Part shown: positions 7,838 through 17,600 of the stretch, piece by piece | Layout of the letters: every line of letters begins with the position of its first letter | Position numbering within the stretch: the first letter of the stretch is position 1 | From: an uncultured Chitinophaga sp. | GTDB taxonomy: Bacteria > Bacteroidota > Bacteroidia > Chitinophagales > Chitinophagaceae | Direction: 5' to 3' | Assembly (NCBI RefSeq): GCF_946479755.1 | Contig: NZ_CAMLHC010000045.1 | Span: 1 to 49,997, forward strand | Length of the DNA stretch: 49,997 nt | The notes under the pieces: generated by a model | What the model saw: the letters and a program-made list of their open reading frames with translations, nothing else | Told to the model about the DNA's origin: nothing | Databases searched by the model: none | Position numbers and translations under genes: made by a program

Positions 7838-10675
7838 ATGACACATCTGGAAGAACTGGAACAACTGTTAACCACAGAGCGCGAACAGGATATTGTACCC
7901 TTTTTACAACGATTGACCCCCGAAGAAAAAAAAGCACTCAGGCCGGGACTGACCAAACTGGCTGCGTATTACTCAGAGTTTGTGTCTCCGCGTCCTAACA
8001 GCTACACCTCACGCATGACCGTTCTGCAGGCCAGGATGTTGACAATCGCCACTTTTGTCTGTTATGACAAAGCCGCTTTCCAGCGCGCAAATTTTCATTT
8101 CACCCTTTTCCGGGAGCGCTTGCTGGAGAAAATCATTTCCTGGTATATGCCCGGCTGGTTTAATGAATGGATGCAGGAGATGGCAGAAAAAGACGCGTTA
8201 CCGGGCGACCTGGACTATTGGCAGCTGCTGGAACTGCAGGTGAAGGAAGTGCTTACGCTGACGCCTGTCATGGTGGTCAGCCGGCTCCCTATGGCGATCA
8301 ACGGTAAACACCGGCTATACGAACCCGCACGGTTGTTTGAAGTGCCGGCCACCCTGTCGGAACATTTCTGGTACCTGTTCGAATACCCGTCTAACATACA
8401 TTTCAGCGATCGCTGGACAAACAGCAAGAAAACAGGAGACACGGAACCCAACTGGAAAGGCTTTATCCTGCAGTATACCGGCGACGGCACTATTAACCGT
8501 ATGCGGGTACTGGAAGAATGTCTGAAGGCGGTGAACCGGAATTTCAATAAACTACAGGTGGGTTGGTTTGTAGATTTGCTGACGTTGCTGAAACCATCTC
8601 AGGCTGAACTGGGGCAGCTGCAGCCCCTGCTGTTGCAGGCACTGAATTCGCCGCAATCGAAAGCGGTAAGCACCGCGCTGGGCTACCTGAAGGCGCTTGC
8701 CGGTGACAAGCAGTTTGACCATCAGGCTTTACTCGACCATCTGCCGCAGGTGATGGCCGCTGACAAAAAGAATATCATCACTACCACTATCCAGATACTG
8801 GAAAAAGCAGCTAAAACGCATCCGGAGATTAAACAACGGGCTTGCCTGGAGCTGTGCGCCGCTTTCCTTTCAAAGGATGAGGACTTGCAGGCCAAAGCGG
8901 CCAAACTGATATTACAGTGGGCGGATAAGCAGGATGTTGTTTTAAGGGAACAGCTTTCGCAATACAGCGGCAGTATGCTTGCCAGTACCCGCAATACCTT
9001 AAAAGACCTGCTGGAAGAACAACAGGCAGAGGTGCCGGCAGCAGCGCAGGAAGTTACGGAGCGGTTGCCTTTGACCGGAGAACATAACCGGATCGTTACA
9101 GAAGACCTGGTATTCTTTGCCAGCCAGGTGTTTGAAAATAATGCCACCTGGCATTTCGATCTGTTGCCGGCCATGCTGCTGACGGCACAAGATAGTATTA
9201 CTACCGAAACACTACTACAGCTGGAGCCGGCTTTGCAACGGGCGGCCACTGTTTTAAAACGGCCTTCCGGTAACATGGGGCTGCTGGATATGACGCTGGC
9301 CGTTTTCTTCCTGAATTACGGCAAATGGATGGCGGATAACGATGCCGCCTATACGGCCAGGCTGAATGAAGTGAAACAATCGCAGCACTGGTGGCGTGGC
9401 CGTCATGAGATGCCGGAGCTGGAGCACTGGAAGACGTCCCGTACGGAGAGCGCCGTATATGCACCACACCGGAAATTACTGATACTGGCATTAAAAAAGA
9501 TCCGCGCGAAAGACCCGTTGCCGCTGCTGTCCACACCCACGCACGAACCGGGGTGGATAGCGCCGGAGGTGCTGGTACAGCGATTGGCATTGTATCTGTC
9601 TGCCGGCGTATCGCCGGACAGCACAGATCTGCAGGTGGCGATAGCGCGTTGTGCGTTGCAGGATACGGCTGCAGCCCTGGCACAGGTAGCGCAATGGCCT
9701 GCCGGCGAATACCGGCAGCTGCTGACTTTCCTGCTGGATGCCGCAGCCGCGCCGCAGGGTCCTTTCACCATGGAAGACGCCTGGATGCAGGCGGGACTTA
9801 CCAAAGCGCCTCAGACGGTCTATGACGCGTTTGCCGGTTTTTCTTATCGCCGCCTGCCGGCAGCGTTGCTGAACGGTGGTTTTGAATGGACGACGGGGGG
9901 GAAACCCTACCTGGCATACGGTAAATACAACCCTGAGAAGAGAGACTATGACCGCTACATGTCGGAGGAACTGGTGATGGATATTACCTTCCCCGAAGGG
10001 GAAATCCTGAAGGGGAAGTCGCCGTTATTGCAGGAATATATGAACGGAGTGGGGGAGTATTTCTCTGTTTCCATTGCAGACGTTGCGAGGTTGCTGCTAC
10101 TCACGCCTAATCATCCGGACGTGTTGCTGGCGCGGGTGATGAAGTCCTGTCAGCGTTCTTCGGGATATTATGAAGTAAACGAAACGGGGATCGTCTTAAA
10201 CACCCTGAAAACCTTGCACAGCCTGGATATACCGCCTTCTGAAATGATGTATCTCTGTGTTGCGCTGAGTATGCTGCATGCCGATAAAACAGTCAAAGGA
10301 TATGCCGCCGAATACTGGAGCAGCCGTATTCCCGACCGTATCAGCAGTGAAAAACTGGGCCGGACCATCGGGATGCAGCAGCGGGTAGGATGGGCGCCCA
10401 TGAAACGTTTTACCGACCTGGTAACGACGCAAACGCAAATCAGCCGGCAGCAGAACGAGGCGCTGGAAACACTGCTGACAGCCTGCCTTGCCGTGTTTAC
10501 CGAAACACCGGTAAAAGACCTTAAAAAGCTGCTGGAAGTATATAGCGAAGTGCTGGCGATCAACAACAGCACTATCAGCAACGCGGCTGTTATACAGCTG
10601 CTGACCGCCTGGGATGGCAGTACTACTGTGAAGAAAGCAGCGCAGCAGTTGTTGAAACGGGTAGTGCAGGCATAG
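7838..10675 (+). CDS. Large helical-repeat protein, DUF6493-like
   Basis: This 945-residue cytoplasmic protein has no signal peptide and is predicted by eye to be almost entirely alpha-helical. Residues from about 230 to 400 show HEAT-like amphipathic helix pairs (for example the KAVSTALGYLKALAG and QAKAAKLILQWADKQD segments). It resembles the family I know as DUF6493, which is typically encoded next to a SWIM zinc-finger gene, as here; the family name is from memory and should be taken as tentative. No catalytic motif was found. It follows the SWIM gene by 22 bases on the same strand, with the regulator gene 35 bases further on. A scaffold or client-binding role is a guess from the helical repeats. 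Confidence 0.8.
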   Translation: MTHLEELEQLLTTEREQDIVPFLQRLTPEEKKALRPGLTKLAAYYSEFVSPRPNSYTSRMTVLQARMLTIATFVCYDKAAFQRANFHFTLFRERLLEKIISWYMPGWFNEWMQEMAEKDALPGDLDYWQLLELQVKEVLTLTPVMVVSRLPMAINGKHRLYEPARLFEVPATLSEHFWYLFEYPSNIHFSDRWTNSKKTGDTEPNWKGFILQYTGDGTINRMRVLEECLKAVNRNFNKLQVGWFVDLLTLLKPSQAELGQLQPLLLQALNSPQSKAVSTALGYLKALAGDKQFDHQALLDHLPQVMAADKKNIITTTIQILEKAAKTHPEIKQRACLELCAAFLSKDEDLQAKAAKLILQWADKQDVVLREQLSQYSGSMLASTRNTLKDLLEEQQAEVPAAAQEVTERLPLTGEHNRIVTEDLVFFASQVFENNATWHFDLLPAMLLTAQDSITTETLLQLEPALQRAATVLKRPSGNMGLLDMTLAVFFLNYGKWMADNDAAYTARLNEVKQSQHWWRGRHEMPELEHWKTSRTESAVYAPHRKLLILALKKIRAKDPLPLLSTPTHEPGWIAPEVLVQRLALYLSAGVSPDSTDLQVAIARCALQDTAAALAQVAQWPAGEYRQLLTFLLDAAAAPQGPFTMEDAWMQAGLTKAPQTVYDAFAGFSYRRLPAALLNGGFEWTTGGKPYLAYGKYNPEKRDYDRYMSEELVMDITFPEGEILKGKSPLLQEYMNGVGEYFSVSIADVARLLLLTPNHPDVLLARVMKSCQRSSGYYEVNETGIVLNTLKTLHSLDIPPSEMMYLCVALSMLHADKTVKGYAAEYWSSRIPDRISSEKLGRTIGMQQRVGWAPMKRFTDLVTTQTQISRQQNEALETLLTACLAVFTETPVKDLKKLLEVYSEVLAINNSTISNAAVIQLLTAWDGSTTVKKAAQQLLKRVVQA

Positions 10676-10710
10676 CCCGTTTTTTCTGTGTACTTTTGAA
10701 AAAATATCAG

Positions 10711-11709
10711 ATGTCCGTGTCCAAAAAACTGGTCGTTATCGTAGCGATGGAGGGTACCGCCCTGCTGGATATTGCCGGCCCCTGTGACGTTTTTTCACAG
10801 GCCAATAAAATACTCCGCAACGATGCGCAGCGCCCGGGGGATGGTTATGAGATACTGCTGGCTTCGGCAGTGGAAGACCATCACCTGAAAACGCAGAGCG
10901 GTGTGGAACTGGTATGCCCGGTAACCATCGAAGAACTGGACCGTCCCATCGATACGCTGCTCATTGCCGGGCTGGGCACTGAATTTCTGCAATACAACCT
11001 GCATCATTTTTACGAATGGCTGAATAAAGTGTATCCCCGTCTGCGCCGTATCGGCTCCGTTTGTATCGGCGCCTACGCACTGGCGCGGGCAGGGATACTC
11101 CGCGGGCGCCGCGCTACCACCCACTGGCAATACACACAGCATTTCCAGGACCAGCACCCCGAGGTACAGCTGGATACCAATCCGTTTTATACCCGTGACG
11201 GGAACGTCTATACGTCCGGCGGCCTGGCTTCCGGCATCGACCTGGCCTTTGCCTTGCTGGAGGAAGACTATGGCCGGGACCTGGCAGCACAGGTCGCCAA
11301 AAGGATGGTCATCTACCTGAAAAGGCCGGGGTACCAGACGCAGTTCGGTGAACTGCTGGACCACCACCGGCTGGCCAATACCCTTGCCGGTAAGTTACGC
11401 CCCTGGATGACCCAGGAGCTGCACCAGGACCTGAGCGTGGAACGCCTGGCCGCACAGGCCAATATGAGTCCCCGCAATTTCGCCCGCGTCTTCCTCCGGG
11501 AGTCGGGCCTTACCCCCGCCAAATTTGTGGAAAAACTAAGGGTAGAAACCGCCCGAAAATACCTGGAAGAGAGTGACCTCAGTATAGAACAGATCGCCGA
11601 AAAATGCGGCCTTGGCGGGATGGTTTCCATGCGGCGCGTCTTCCTCCGCCATATCTCCGTTTCCCCGAGCGATTACCGCCGGAATTTCCGTAGCTCCCTG
11701 CATCCCTGA
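10711..11709 (+). CDS. GlxA-type AraC family regulator with DJ-1/PfpI domain
   Basis: The protein has an N-terminal DJ-1/PfpI (glutamine amidotransferase-like) domain over about residues 5-190, including the nucleophile-elbow cysteine in SVCIGAYALA, and a C-terminal AraC double helix-turn-helix over about residues 225-325 (LAAQANMSPRNFARVF, then IAEKCGLGGMVSMRRVF). GlxA-like regulators are DNA-binding proteins whose DJ-1 part is thought to sense a small molecule. The ATG at 10711 is chosen; the longer reading from 10696 starts at a TTG that is itself inside TACTTTTG (10691-10698), a perfect -7 match. If that box is used, the leader is only a few bases. It may instead be read through from the genes before it, 35 bases upstream. 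Confidence 0.92.
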   Translation: MSVSKKLVVIVAMEGTALLDIAGPCDVFSQANKILRNDAQRPGDGYEILLASAVEDHHLKTQSGVELVCPVTIEELDRPIDTLLIAGLGTEFLQYNLHHFYEWLNKVYPRLRRIGSVCIGAYALARAGILRGRRATTHWQYTQHFQDQHPEVQLDTNPFYTRDGNVYTSGGLASGIDLAFALLEEDYGRDLAAQVAKRMVIYLKRPGYQTQFGELLDHHRLANTLAGKLRPWMTQELHQDLSVERLAAQANMSPRNFARVFLRESGLTPAKFVEKLRVETARKYLEESDLSIEQIAEKCGLGGMVSMRRVFLRHISVSPSDYRRNFRSSLHP

Positions 11710-11737
11710 GTTGGCAGAAACTGTATATTTTTCGTCA

Positions 11738-11768
11738 TTTGAGACAGATGGCGGTTGAAGTACTTTTG
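11738..11768 (+). promoter_or_regulatory. Promoter of gap
   Basis: TTTG at 11738-11741 and TACTTTTG at 11761-11768 are separated by 19 bases, the same spacing as at both glutamine tRNA genes. The predicted start of transcription is near 11775, giving a leader of about 20 bases before the gap ATG at 11794. Confidence 0.8.
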
Positions 11769-11793
11769 TACTGTAACCAAAATTATTCAAGCG

Positions 11794-12795
11794 ATGAAAA
11801 TAGCTATCAACGGATTCGGCCGTATCGGAAGAATGACCCTCAGAGCTTTACAGCATAAAGAGAATGTGGAAGTAGTAGCCATCAATGACCTGATGGGCGC
11901 AGACATCCTCGCTCACCTTTTCAAATATGACACCGCCCACGGAAAATTCCCCGGCACGGTTTCCCATACCAGCCAGCACCTGATCGTTAACGGAAAAGAG
12001 ATATTGCTTACCAGCGAAAAAGACCCTGCTAACCTGCCCTGGGGGCAACTGGGGGTAGATATGGTGATAGAATCCACCGGAAGATTCACCAGCAAAGAAC
12101 AGGCACAGGCACATATCCGTGCAGGCGCCCGCCGCGTACTGATCACCGCACCTGCTTCCGGTGGCGTGAAAACCATCGTAGCCGGTGTTAATGAAGATAT
12201 TATAGAGCCAACAGATGAAATTCTGTCTACCGCTTCCTGTACCACTAACAGTATCGCCCCTCCGCTGTTTCTGCTGGACAAGGCTTTTGGTATTGAATCC
12301 GGCTTCATGAGCACTGTTCATGCTTTCACCATGGACCAGATGCTGCAGGACGGTCCACATAAAGATTTCAGAAGAGCCCGCGCGGCCACGCAGTCCATTA
12401 TCCCCACTACCACCGGTGCGGCCAAGGCGATCGGCGATGTGCTGCCAGCGCTGAAAGGTAAGCTGGACGGTGTTTCTTACCGGGTACCGGTAATTGACGG
12501 CTCCATTGCAGAATTATCACTGGTACTGAAACAACCGGCGACGGCGGCGGAAATCAACGCTTTGCTGAAACACCATGCGGAAACAGATCTGAAAGGTATT
12601 CTCGAATACACGGAAGAACCCCTTGTATCTGCTGATATCGTGGATAATACCCATTCCTCTATTGTAGACGGTACCATGACGAAAGTCATCGGTAACCTGG
12701 TTAAAGTAGTGGCCTGGTACGATAACGAGGCCGGTATTTCCAACCGCATCGCGGAACTGGTGACCAGGGAGACTTACGCGGCGGTTGAAGCATAG
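11794..12795 (+). CDS. gap: Type I glyceraldehyde-3-phosphate dehydrogenase
   Basis: The 333-residue enzyme oxidises glyceraldehyde 3-phosphate to 1,3-bisphosphoglycerate with phosphate and NAD in glycolysis, or runs the reverse reaction in gluconeogenesis. The Rossmann motif NGFGRIGR is at residues 6-13, Asp32 (favouring NAD) follows the second strand, the catalytic cysteine is Cys149 in STASCTTN, and His176 is in STVHAF, all at canonical positions. The usual C-terminal WYDNEWGYSNR segment here reads WYDNEAGISNR, a small but visible difference near the active site. The ATG at 11794 is preferred over a longer reading from TTG 11755 because the promoter overlaps that extension. It is monocistronic and ends at a strong terminator. 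Confidence 0.97.
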   Translation: MKIAINGFGRIGRMTLRALQHKENVEVVAINDLMGADILAHLFKYDTAHGKFPGTVSHTSQHLIVNGKEILLTSEKDPANLPWGQLGVDMVIESTGRFTSKEQAQAHIRAGARRVLITAPASGGVKTIVAGVNEDIIEPTDEILSTASCTTNSIAPPLFLLDKAFGIESGFMSTVHAFTMDQMLQDGPHKDFRRARAATQSIIPTTTGAAKAIGDVLPALKGKLDGVSYRVPVIDGSIAELSLVLKQPATAAEINALLKHHAETDLKGILEYTEEPLVSADIVDNTHSSIVDGTMTKVIGNLVKVVAWYDNEAGISNRIAELVTRETYAAVEA

Positions 12796-12825
12796 TGTCT
12801 GTAAAAAAATCAAGGGTATAAATAG

Positions 12826-12866
12826 AAAAATCCCCCATTGATATTTTATCAATGGGGGATTTTTTA
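12826..12866. terminator. Bidirectional terminator between gap and the convergent susD
   Basis: A stem of about 18 bp (12826-12843 with 12847-12864) with a three-base loop has A residues on its left and T residues on its right, so it can end transcripts from both sides: gap on plus and the SusD gene on minus. Confidence 0.9.
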
Positions 12867-12882
12867 TGCGTGTGATGATTGA

Positions 12883-14625
12883 TTACTGGTAGTTATAGTT
12901 GTTCCAGTATGGTATTACAGCGCGTTGATTGGCCGGTACCCAGAAGATCGGGGAAGTAGCATTGTTTTCGTTAGCCACTTTCGCAAAGTTATCCGGGTTG
13001 TTGGTCAGCTCCACGGTAGGGTAGTGTACCCTTTCCGGCATTGGTTTCCATACGGAAGAATGCCAGGTGAAAGGCTCCAGTTTCGGGTGACGGGTCCTCC
13101 TCAGTTCCGCCCACAGCTCGTACGGCTGCAGCAGGTTGAGGTGGATGTATTTCTGCTGCATCAGGATCTCCATTTTGTCTTCCAGTGTAGCCGCTGCCGT
13201 GAATTTTGTTTTGATGTTTTCGCCCCATGCGCTGACGATAGCATCGGTAGGTTTGGAAGGGTACAGCACAGAGTCCAGTGTACCTCTGGCGTAGGTGCTG
13301 AGCTGGTTGAGATAGTACCAGAAACTGGTGCTATGCATCACTTCGTCCTTGATATGATCGCCGGCTGTCTTGCCGGTATTACCCAGGTTTTTCAGTGCGA
13401 TCTCTGCCAGCAGCAGGTCCAGTTCACCCAGGGTGGCCATATACACCGGCATATTTTCATTGCGGTGGAGCGTGATATGGCTGTACATGGATTTAGCGTT
13501 GGTAGACAGGGAAGAACTGATGTTGTCAGCAAAAGCGTAGTAGCGCTGGCCGCTGCTGTAGAGTGCTTGCTGTTGTTCGATATCGCCGGACACGCCACGA
13601 TAGTCTTTGAATTTGGTGGGCATGGCCAGTACCGGCAGGCGTGGATCATCAATACCGGGTTGATAGGAAGAGTCGCCGTAATTCAACCGTTTCATGATGA
13701 TGTTGGGAATGAAAGACGCATAGGCGTTTTCATACAGTCCCCGTTGCCAGGTGCCGCCGCCCAATACATCTATCTTATACCACATGGTCCATGTAAGATC
13801 TGTGGTGGGCAAGGGTTTGCCGAGCGCTTCCTGGATCAGTGGTTTGGCATATGCTTCGTCCACGCCGGCGATGCGCACCAGCATTTTCAGGCGGGTGAAG
13901 TTGATGAAAGCCACCCATTTGCTGATATCTCCCTTGAAAGCGAAGTCCTGTTGCTGGAAGACTGTTTGCGCGGCGGGGGACATCTGCGAGAAAGCGGTCG
14001 GCAGGGTATTTACCAGTCCGCCCAGGTCGGCGATGATAGACTGATAAATCTGTTTGGGATCGTCATACTTCGGGAAGAGATATTGCGCTCCGCCTTTTAC
14101 GCCCTGGAAGGCGTCGAAGTAGGGGATGGAATTGAACAGGTCCACCAGTTTGCCGCATTGGTACAGCTTCACGAAGGTGGCCAGTTTCAGGTATACGTCG
14201 CCATCCTGTTTCAGCTGACCGGTGCGCAGTTCCACGGAGTCTTTAATGACTTCGTAGTTTTTGAGCCGGGTGTAGCTGTTCTGGAAGAAAGACTGGCCGG
14301 AGATGGGGAAATCATCGAAGCCGTTGCCGCTTACCAGGTCGTTGTAGCTGCTGAACCAGTCGTAGCGATAGGAGATATACCGTTGCGCCAACTGGCTGTA
14401 GCCGGTAATGCTGGTACCGCCATTGAGGAGGTAATACCATTCTCCATAGTCCTGAACAAATATTTTGTTGTTGGTGATCAGCTGTGTGAACAACCCGGGT
14501 ACTACGTCTGTAACGGTGGCGTTCAGTTTGTCCGGGTCATAGAATCTTTTCTCCACATCTTTTTTACAGGCGCTGAAAGTAGCGGCGAGCGCCATCACGG
14601 CTATATACAAGTATGTTTTTTTCAT
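12883..14625 (-). CDS. SusD-like nutrient-binding outer membrane lipoprotein
   Basis: The 580-residue product starts with a lipoprotein signal (MKKTYLYIAV then ALAATFSAC) followed by KKDVEKRF. It belongs to the SusD-like branch (SusD/RagB nutrient-binding outer membrane lipoprotein) that differs from classic RagB: it lacks the NPNLTQNPF-type ending and instead ends with PANQRAVIPYWNNYNY. A helix-rich body with a LGELDLLLAEIALKN segment near residue 400 fits the TPR-like scaffold of the family. It is the last gene of the sigma / FecR / SusC / SusD cassette on minus, 20 bases after susC. It would form the lid of the SusC barrel encoded just upstream. No enzyme gene is linked that would name the substrate. 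Confidence 0.9.
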   Translation of the reverse strand: MKKTYLYIAVMALAATFSACKKDVEKRFYDPDKLNATVTDVVPGLFTQLITNNKIFVQDYGEWYYLLNGGTSITGYSQLAQRYISYRYDWFSSYNDLVSGNGFDDFPISGQSFFQNSYTRLKNYEVIKDSVELRTGQLKQDGDVYLKLATFVKLYQCGKLVDLFNSIPYFDAFQGVKGGAQYLFPKYDDPKQIYQSIIADLGGLVNTLPTAFSQMSPAAQTVFQQQDFAFKGDISKWVAFINFTRLKMLVRIAGVDEAYAKPLIQEALGKPLPTTDLTWTMWYKIDVLGGGTWQRGLYENAYASFIPNIIMKRLNYGDSSYQPGIDDPRLPVLAMPTKFKDYRGVSGDIEQQQALYSSGQRYYAFADNISSSLSTNAKSMYSHITLHRNENMPVYMATLGELDLLLAEIALKNLGNTGKTAGDHIKDEVMHSTSFWYYLNQLSTYARGTLDSVLYPSKPTDAIVSAWGENIKTKFTAAATLEDKMEILMQQKYIHLNLLQPYELWAELRRTRHPKLEPFTWHSSVWKPMPERVHYPTVELTNNPDNFAKVANENNATSPIFWVPANQRAVIPYWNNYNYQ

Positions 14626-14645
14626 GTCGTTGTTTTTTTAATTCG

Positions 14646-17600
14646 TTAGAAAGCTACGTTCAGCCCCAGGGAGAAAGTACGCAGTGTCGGGTAAATGGTG
14701 TTTTCCACATAAGTGTCTGCACCCAATGCGCCTTCCGGATCGATGTTGGGGATAGATTTATAGAGGTAGAACAGGTTACGTGCTGCAGCGGTGATGGTAA
14801 GCTTTTGCAGTTTCATGCGTCTTACCACATCGCGGGGCACATCGTAGGAGAGGGCCACTTCCCTTACTTTGATGTAGTTGTTCTTGTACAGACGGTCCGG
14901 AGGGAAGGAGGTAGCCAGGTCGTTAGCGTAGCTCATATAGTAGCTGCTGGCGTTGGTCATTTGTGTGTTGGGCACATATTTACCGTTGGCGTCCTGCATT
15001 ACGCCGGGCAGAATGAGGCCGTCGTGGTATACGCGGCCGTTCTGGGCACCGGCAGGAGCGGGCTGGTTATGTTGCCAGGGCACCATATTGCCGTCGCCAT
15101 CGTAGTAGTAAGCCAGACCGCCATGTGCTTCATCCCTGTATTGCAGCGTGCTTTCCAGTTGACCTACCCCGGTAAGACGGTTGTTGGTATAGGAGAAGAT
15201 GGTACCGCCGGATTTGTAATCGAGGCCGATGCGGAGGTTAAAGTCCCTGTAGCGGAAGTCGGAGAGGATACCGCCGTAGAATTTAGGCATGATGTTACCG
15301 GCAACAACAGATTTCTGGTTGTTGAGGGAGTACATGCCATTGGTACCTACGATTTTGTTGCCTGCATCATCGCGGAGGTAGTCATACATGATGATTTCGC
15401 CGTAGGGGCGTCCTTCGTCGGCATGAACAGAGGCAGCGGAGCCGTTGATCAGGTTAGAGATCGGGTTGTTGGTAACGCCGGGATAGAGACGTACTACTTT
15501 GGAACCCTGGCTGGCCGCGTTCACGGTGATGTCCCACCTGTAGTTTTTACCGAGGAGCGGGGTACCGGTGAGGCCCAGTTCGAGGCCCCATGCTTTCACG
15601 TCGCCCACGTTGATTTTAAGCCCTGTGGAGCTGGAAGCGGAAGATATTGGCAGATTGAAGATCTGGTTATAACGGTGATTGCTATACGCAGAGAAGTCGA
15701 TGGTGAGGCGGTTATCTTTAAAAAAGGAGTTGTTGATACCGATTTCGAATTCTCTTTTGCGTTCCGGTTTCAGTGCGCCTGGAAGGATGGCTTCGGGCGG
15801 TGTAATAGAGAGTGCGGTGGTGTTGGACAGCCGGGTAAAGCCATACAGGTTGTTGGCGAAATAGCGGTTGGTGCCATTGCCCACGTCGGCCCAGGAGAGG
15901 CGGACGGTACCGCTGTTCATACCGGGGATGGAGAAACGTTCGGTGTAGTTCCAGTTAAGGGCTACGCCGGGGTAGAAATATTTGTTGTTTTCAGGAGGCA
16001 GCGTAGAGTTCCAGTCCATGCGGCCCTGTACCTCGAGGGTGAGTTCACTTTTCCAGGACAGGGAGGCCGATGCCAGCCAGCTGTACAGTACGTCATCGCC
16101 GCGGTTAAAGCTTCTGATGTAGCCGAGATTGGCGGCAGAAGGGGTGCCTGATTCGTTATTGAATGAATACAGGTTGGCGAAGTTGAGGCCGCCGAGGGTG
16201 CTGCTACCCAGGTAGTTGGAGGAACGCAGCCTGTAAGCGCCGCCGGTATAGGCAAACAGGTGGAGCCTGTCCTGCATGAACGAGCGGTTGTAGTTGAGCA
16301 ATGCCTGGTAGGTTTGCACTGTTGAATTTTCTTTTGCGATGCCGAAGGCGCCGCCGGCTACGCTGGGAAGGATCCTGGTCACGCTTCTTTCGGTGGTATA
16401 GGTGGTGTTATCGTAGTCAAGACCTGCCTGTCCCACGAGGAAGAGGTGAGGGGTGAAGTTCAGCGTTACTTTGGCGGAGGTGATCATGTGTACCTTGTCA
16501 TCTTTCAGGGAGTTCTGTGAGCGGTCCCACATAAAGCCTCCGAGATTGGAGAAAGCGGTAGGCACGCCGGCGTTGGAGAGGTCCCGTTTGTATCCTGTCT
16601 GATCCGTGTAGAAGGGATAGATGAGGTCGTAGTCATAATCCAGCGGCAGGCCCCATGCTACGGAGCCGTCGTTGGAACCACGGCGGTTCAGGCTGGTGAT
16701 GTTGTAGATATTGGAGATCACTTCAAAGCTGGCGAGGTTGGACGCTTTGATGTTGCCATTAAAGCTGAAGGTGTTCCTTTTCTGCCAGGAGTTGTCGCCG
16801 TTGATATCTTTATAGTAGTAGTTGGTATAGGAAGCGCGCACATTGCCTTTATCGTTGCTGCCGGAGATGGCCACGTTGCCGGTGGTGGAGTGGCCGGGAT
16901 TGAAGAGCGACAGGAAGTTATCGGTATGTGGTGAATTTTTTACCATGGAGCTGTCGTAGAACATGGCGTTGGCGCCATCGAATTTAGGACCGAAGCTGAA
17001 GCGTTTGTTGGGGATGGTCCTTACTTTCTGTCCGTTGACGGTGGCATATACCGTATCGTAGATGTTATCACCGAGGCCGTACTGGTCCTGCAGTTTCAGG
17101 TAAGATACCGGCCGTTCCGTGGTGTACTGGATGGAGCCGGTCATGCCCATGCCGGTGGCGTTACGGCCGCTTTTGGTGGTGATGAGCACCACACCGTTGG
17201 CCGCGTCACTGCCGTACAGTACGGTGGCTTTAGCACCTTTCAGGATCACCATGGACTCGATATCGGAGGGGTTGATATCGTTGATACCTGCGCCATAGTC
17301 GAAGCCCTGGCCTACAGGGCCGCCGATGGAGGTTTTGCGGTCACTGAGGATAACACCGTCCACCACGAACATCGGGCGGATGTTCTGGTCGGGGTTCATA
17401 CTGGCAGCGCCTCGGATATTGATTTTGATACCACCCTGGGGGCCGGAGGCGCCCATATTCACGCCCACGCCGGCAGCTTTACCGTAGAGGGAGAGGAACG
17501 GGTTCATAGTAGTACCGGCTTTGGTCAGTTCTTCGCCCTGTATGGTACTGATGGCATAGCCCAGCGTTCCTTTGGGGCGTTTGATACCGAGGGCGGTCAC

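Noticed and set aside
12925..14649. A 574-residue open frame on plus opposite the SusD-like gene
   Set aside because: It is a shadow of the minus-strand SusD gene; the translation has no recognisable domain, while the minus frame has a lipoprotein signal and SusD features.
14613..16151. A 512-residue plus-strand frame opposite SusC
   Set aside because: It is antisense to conserved SusC barrel sequence and its translation is valine/glycine-rich with no known domain.
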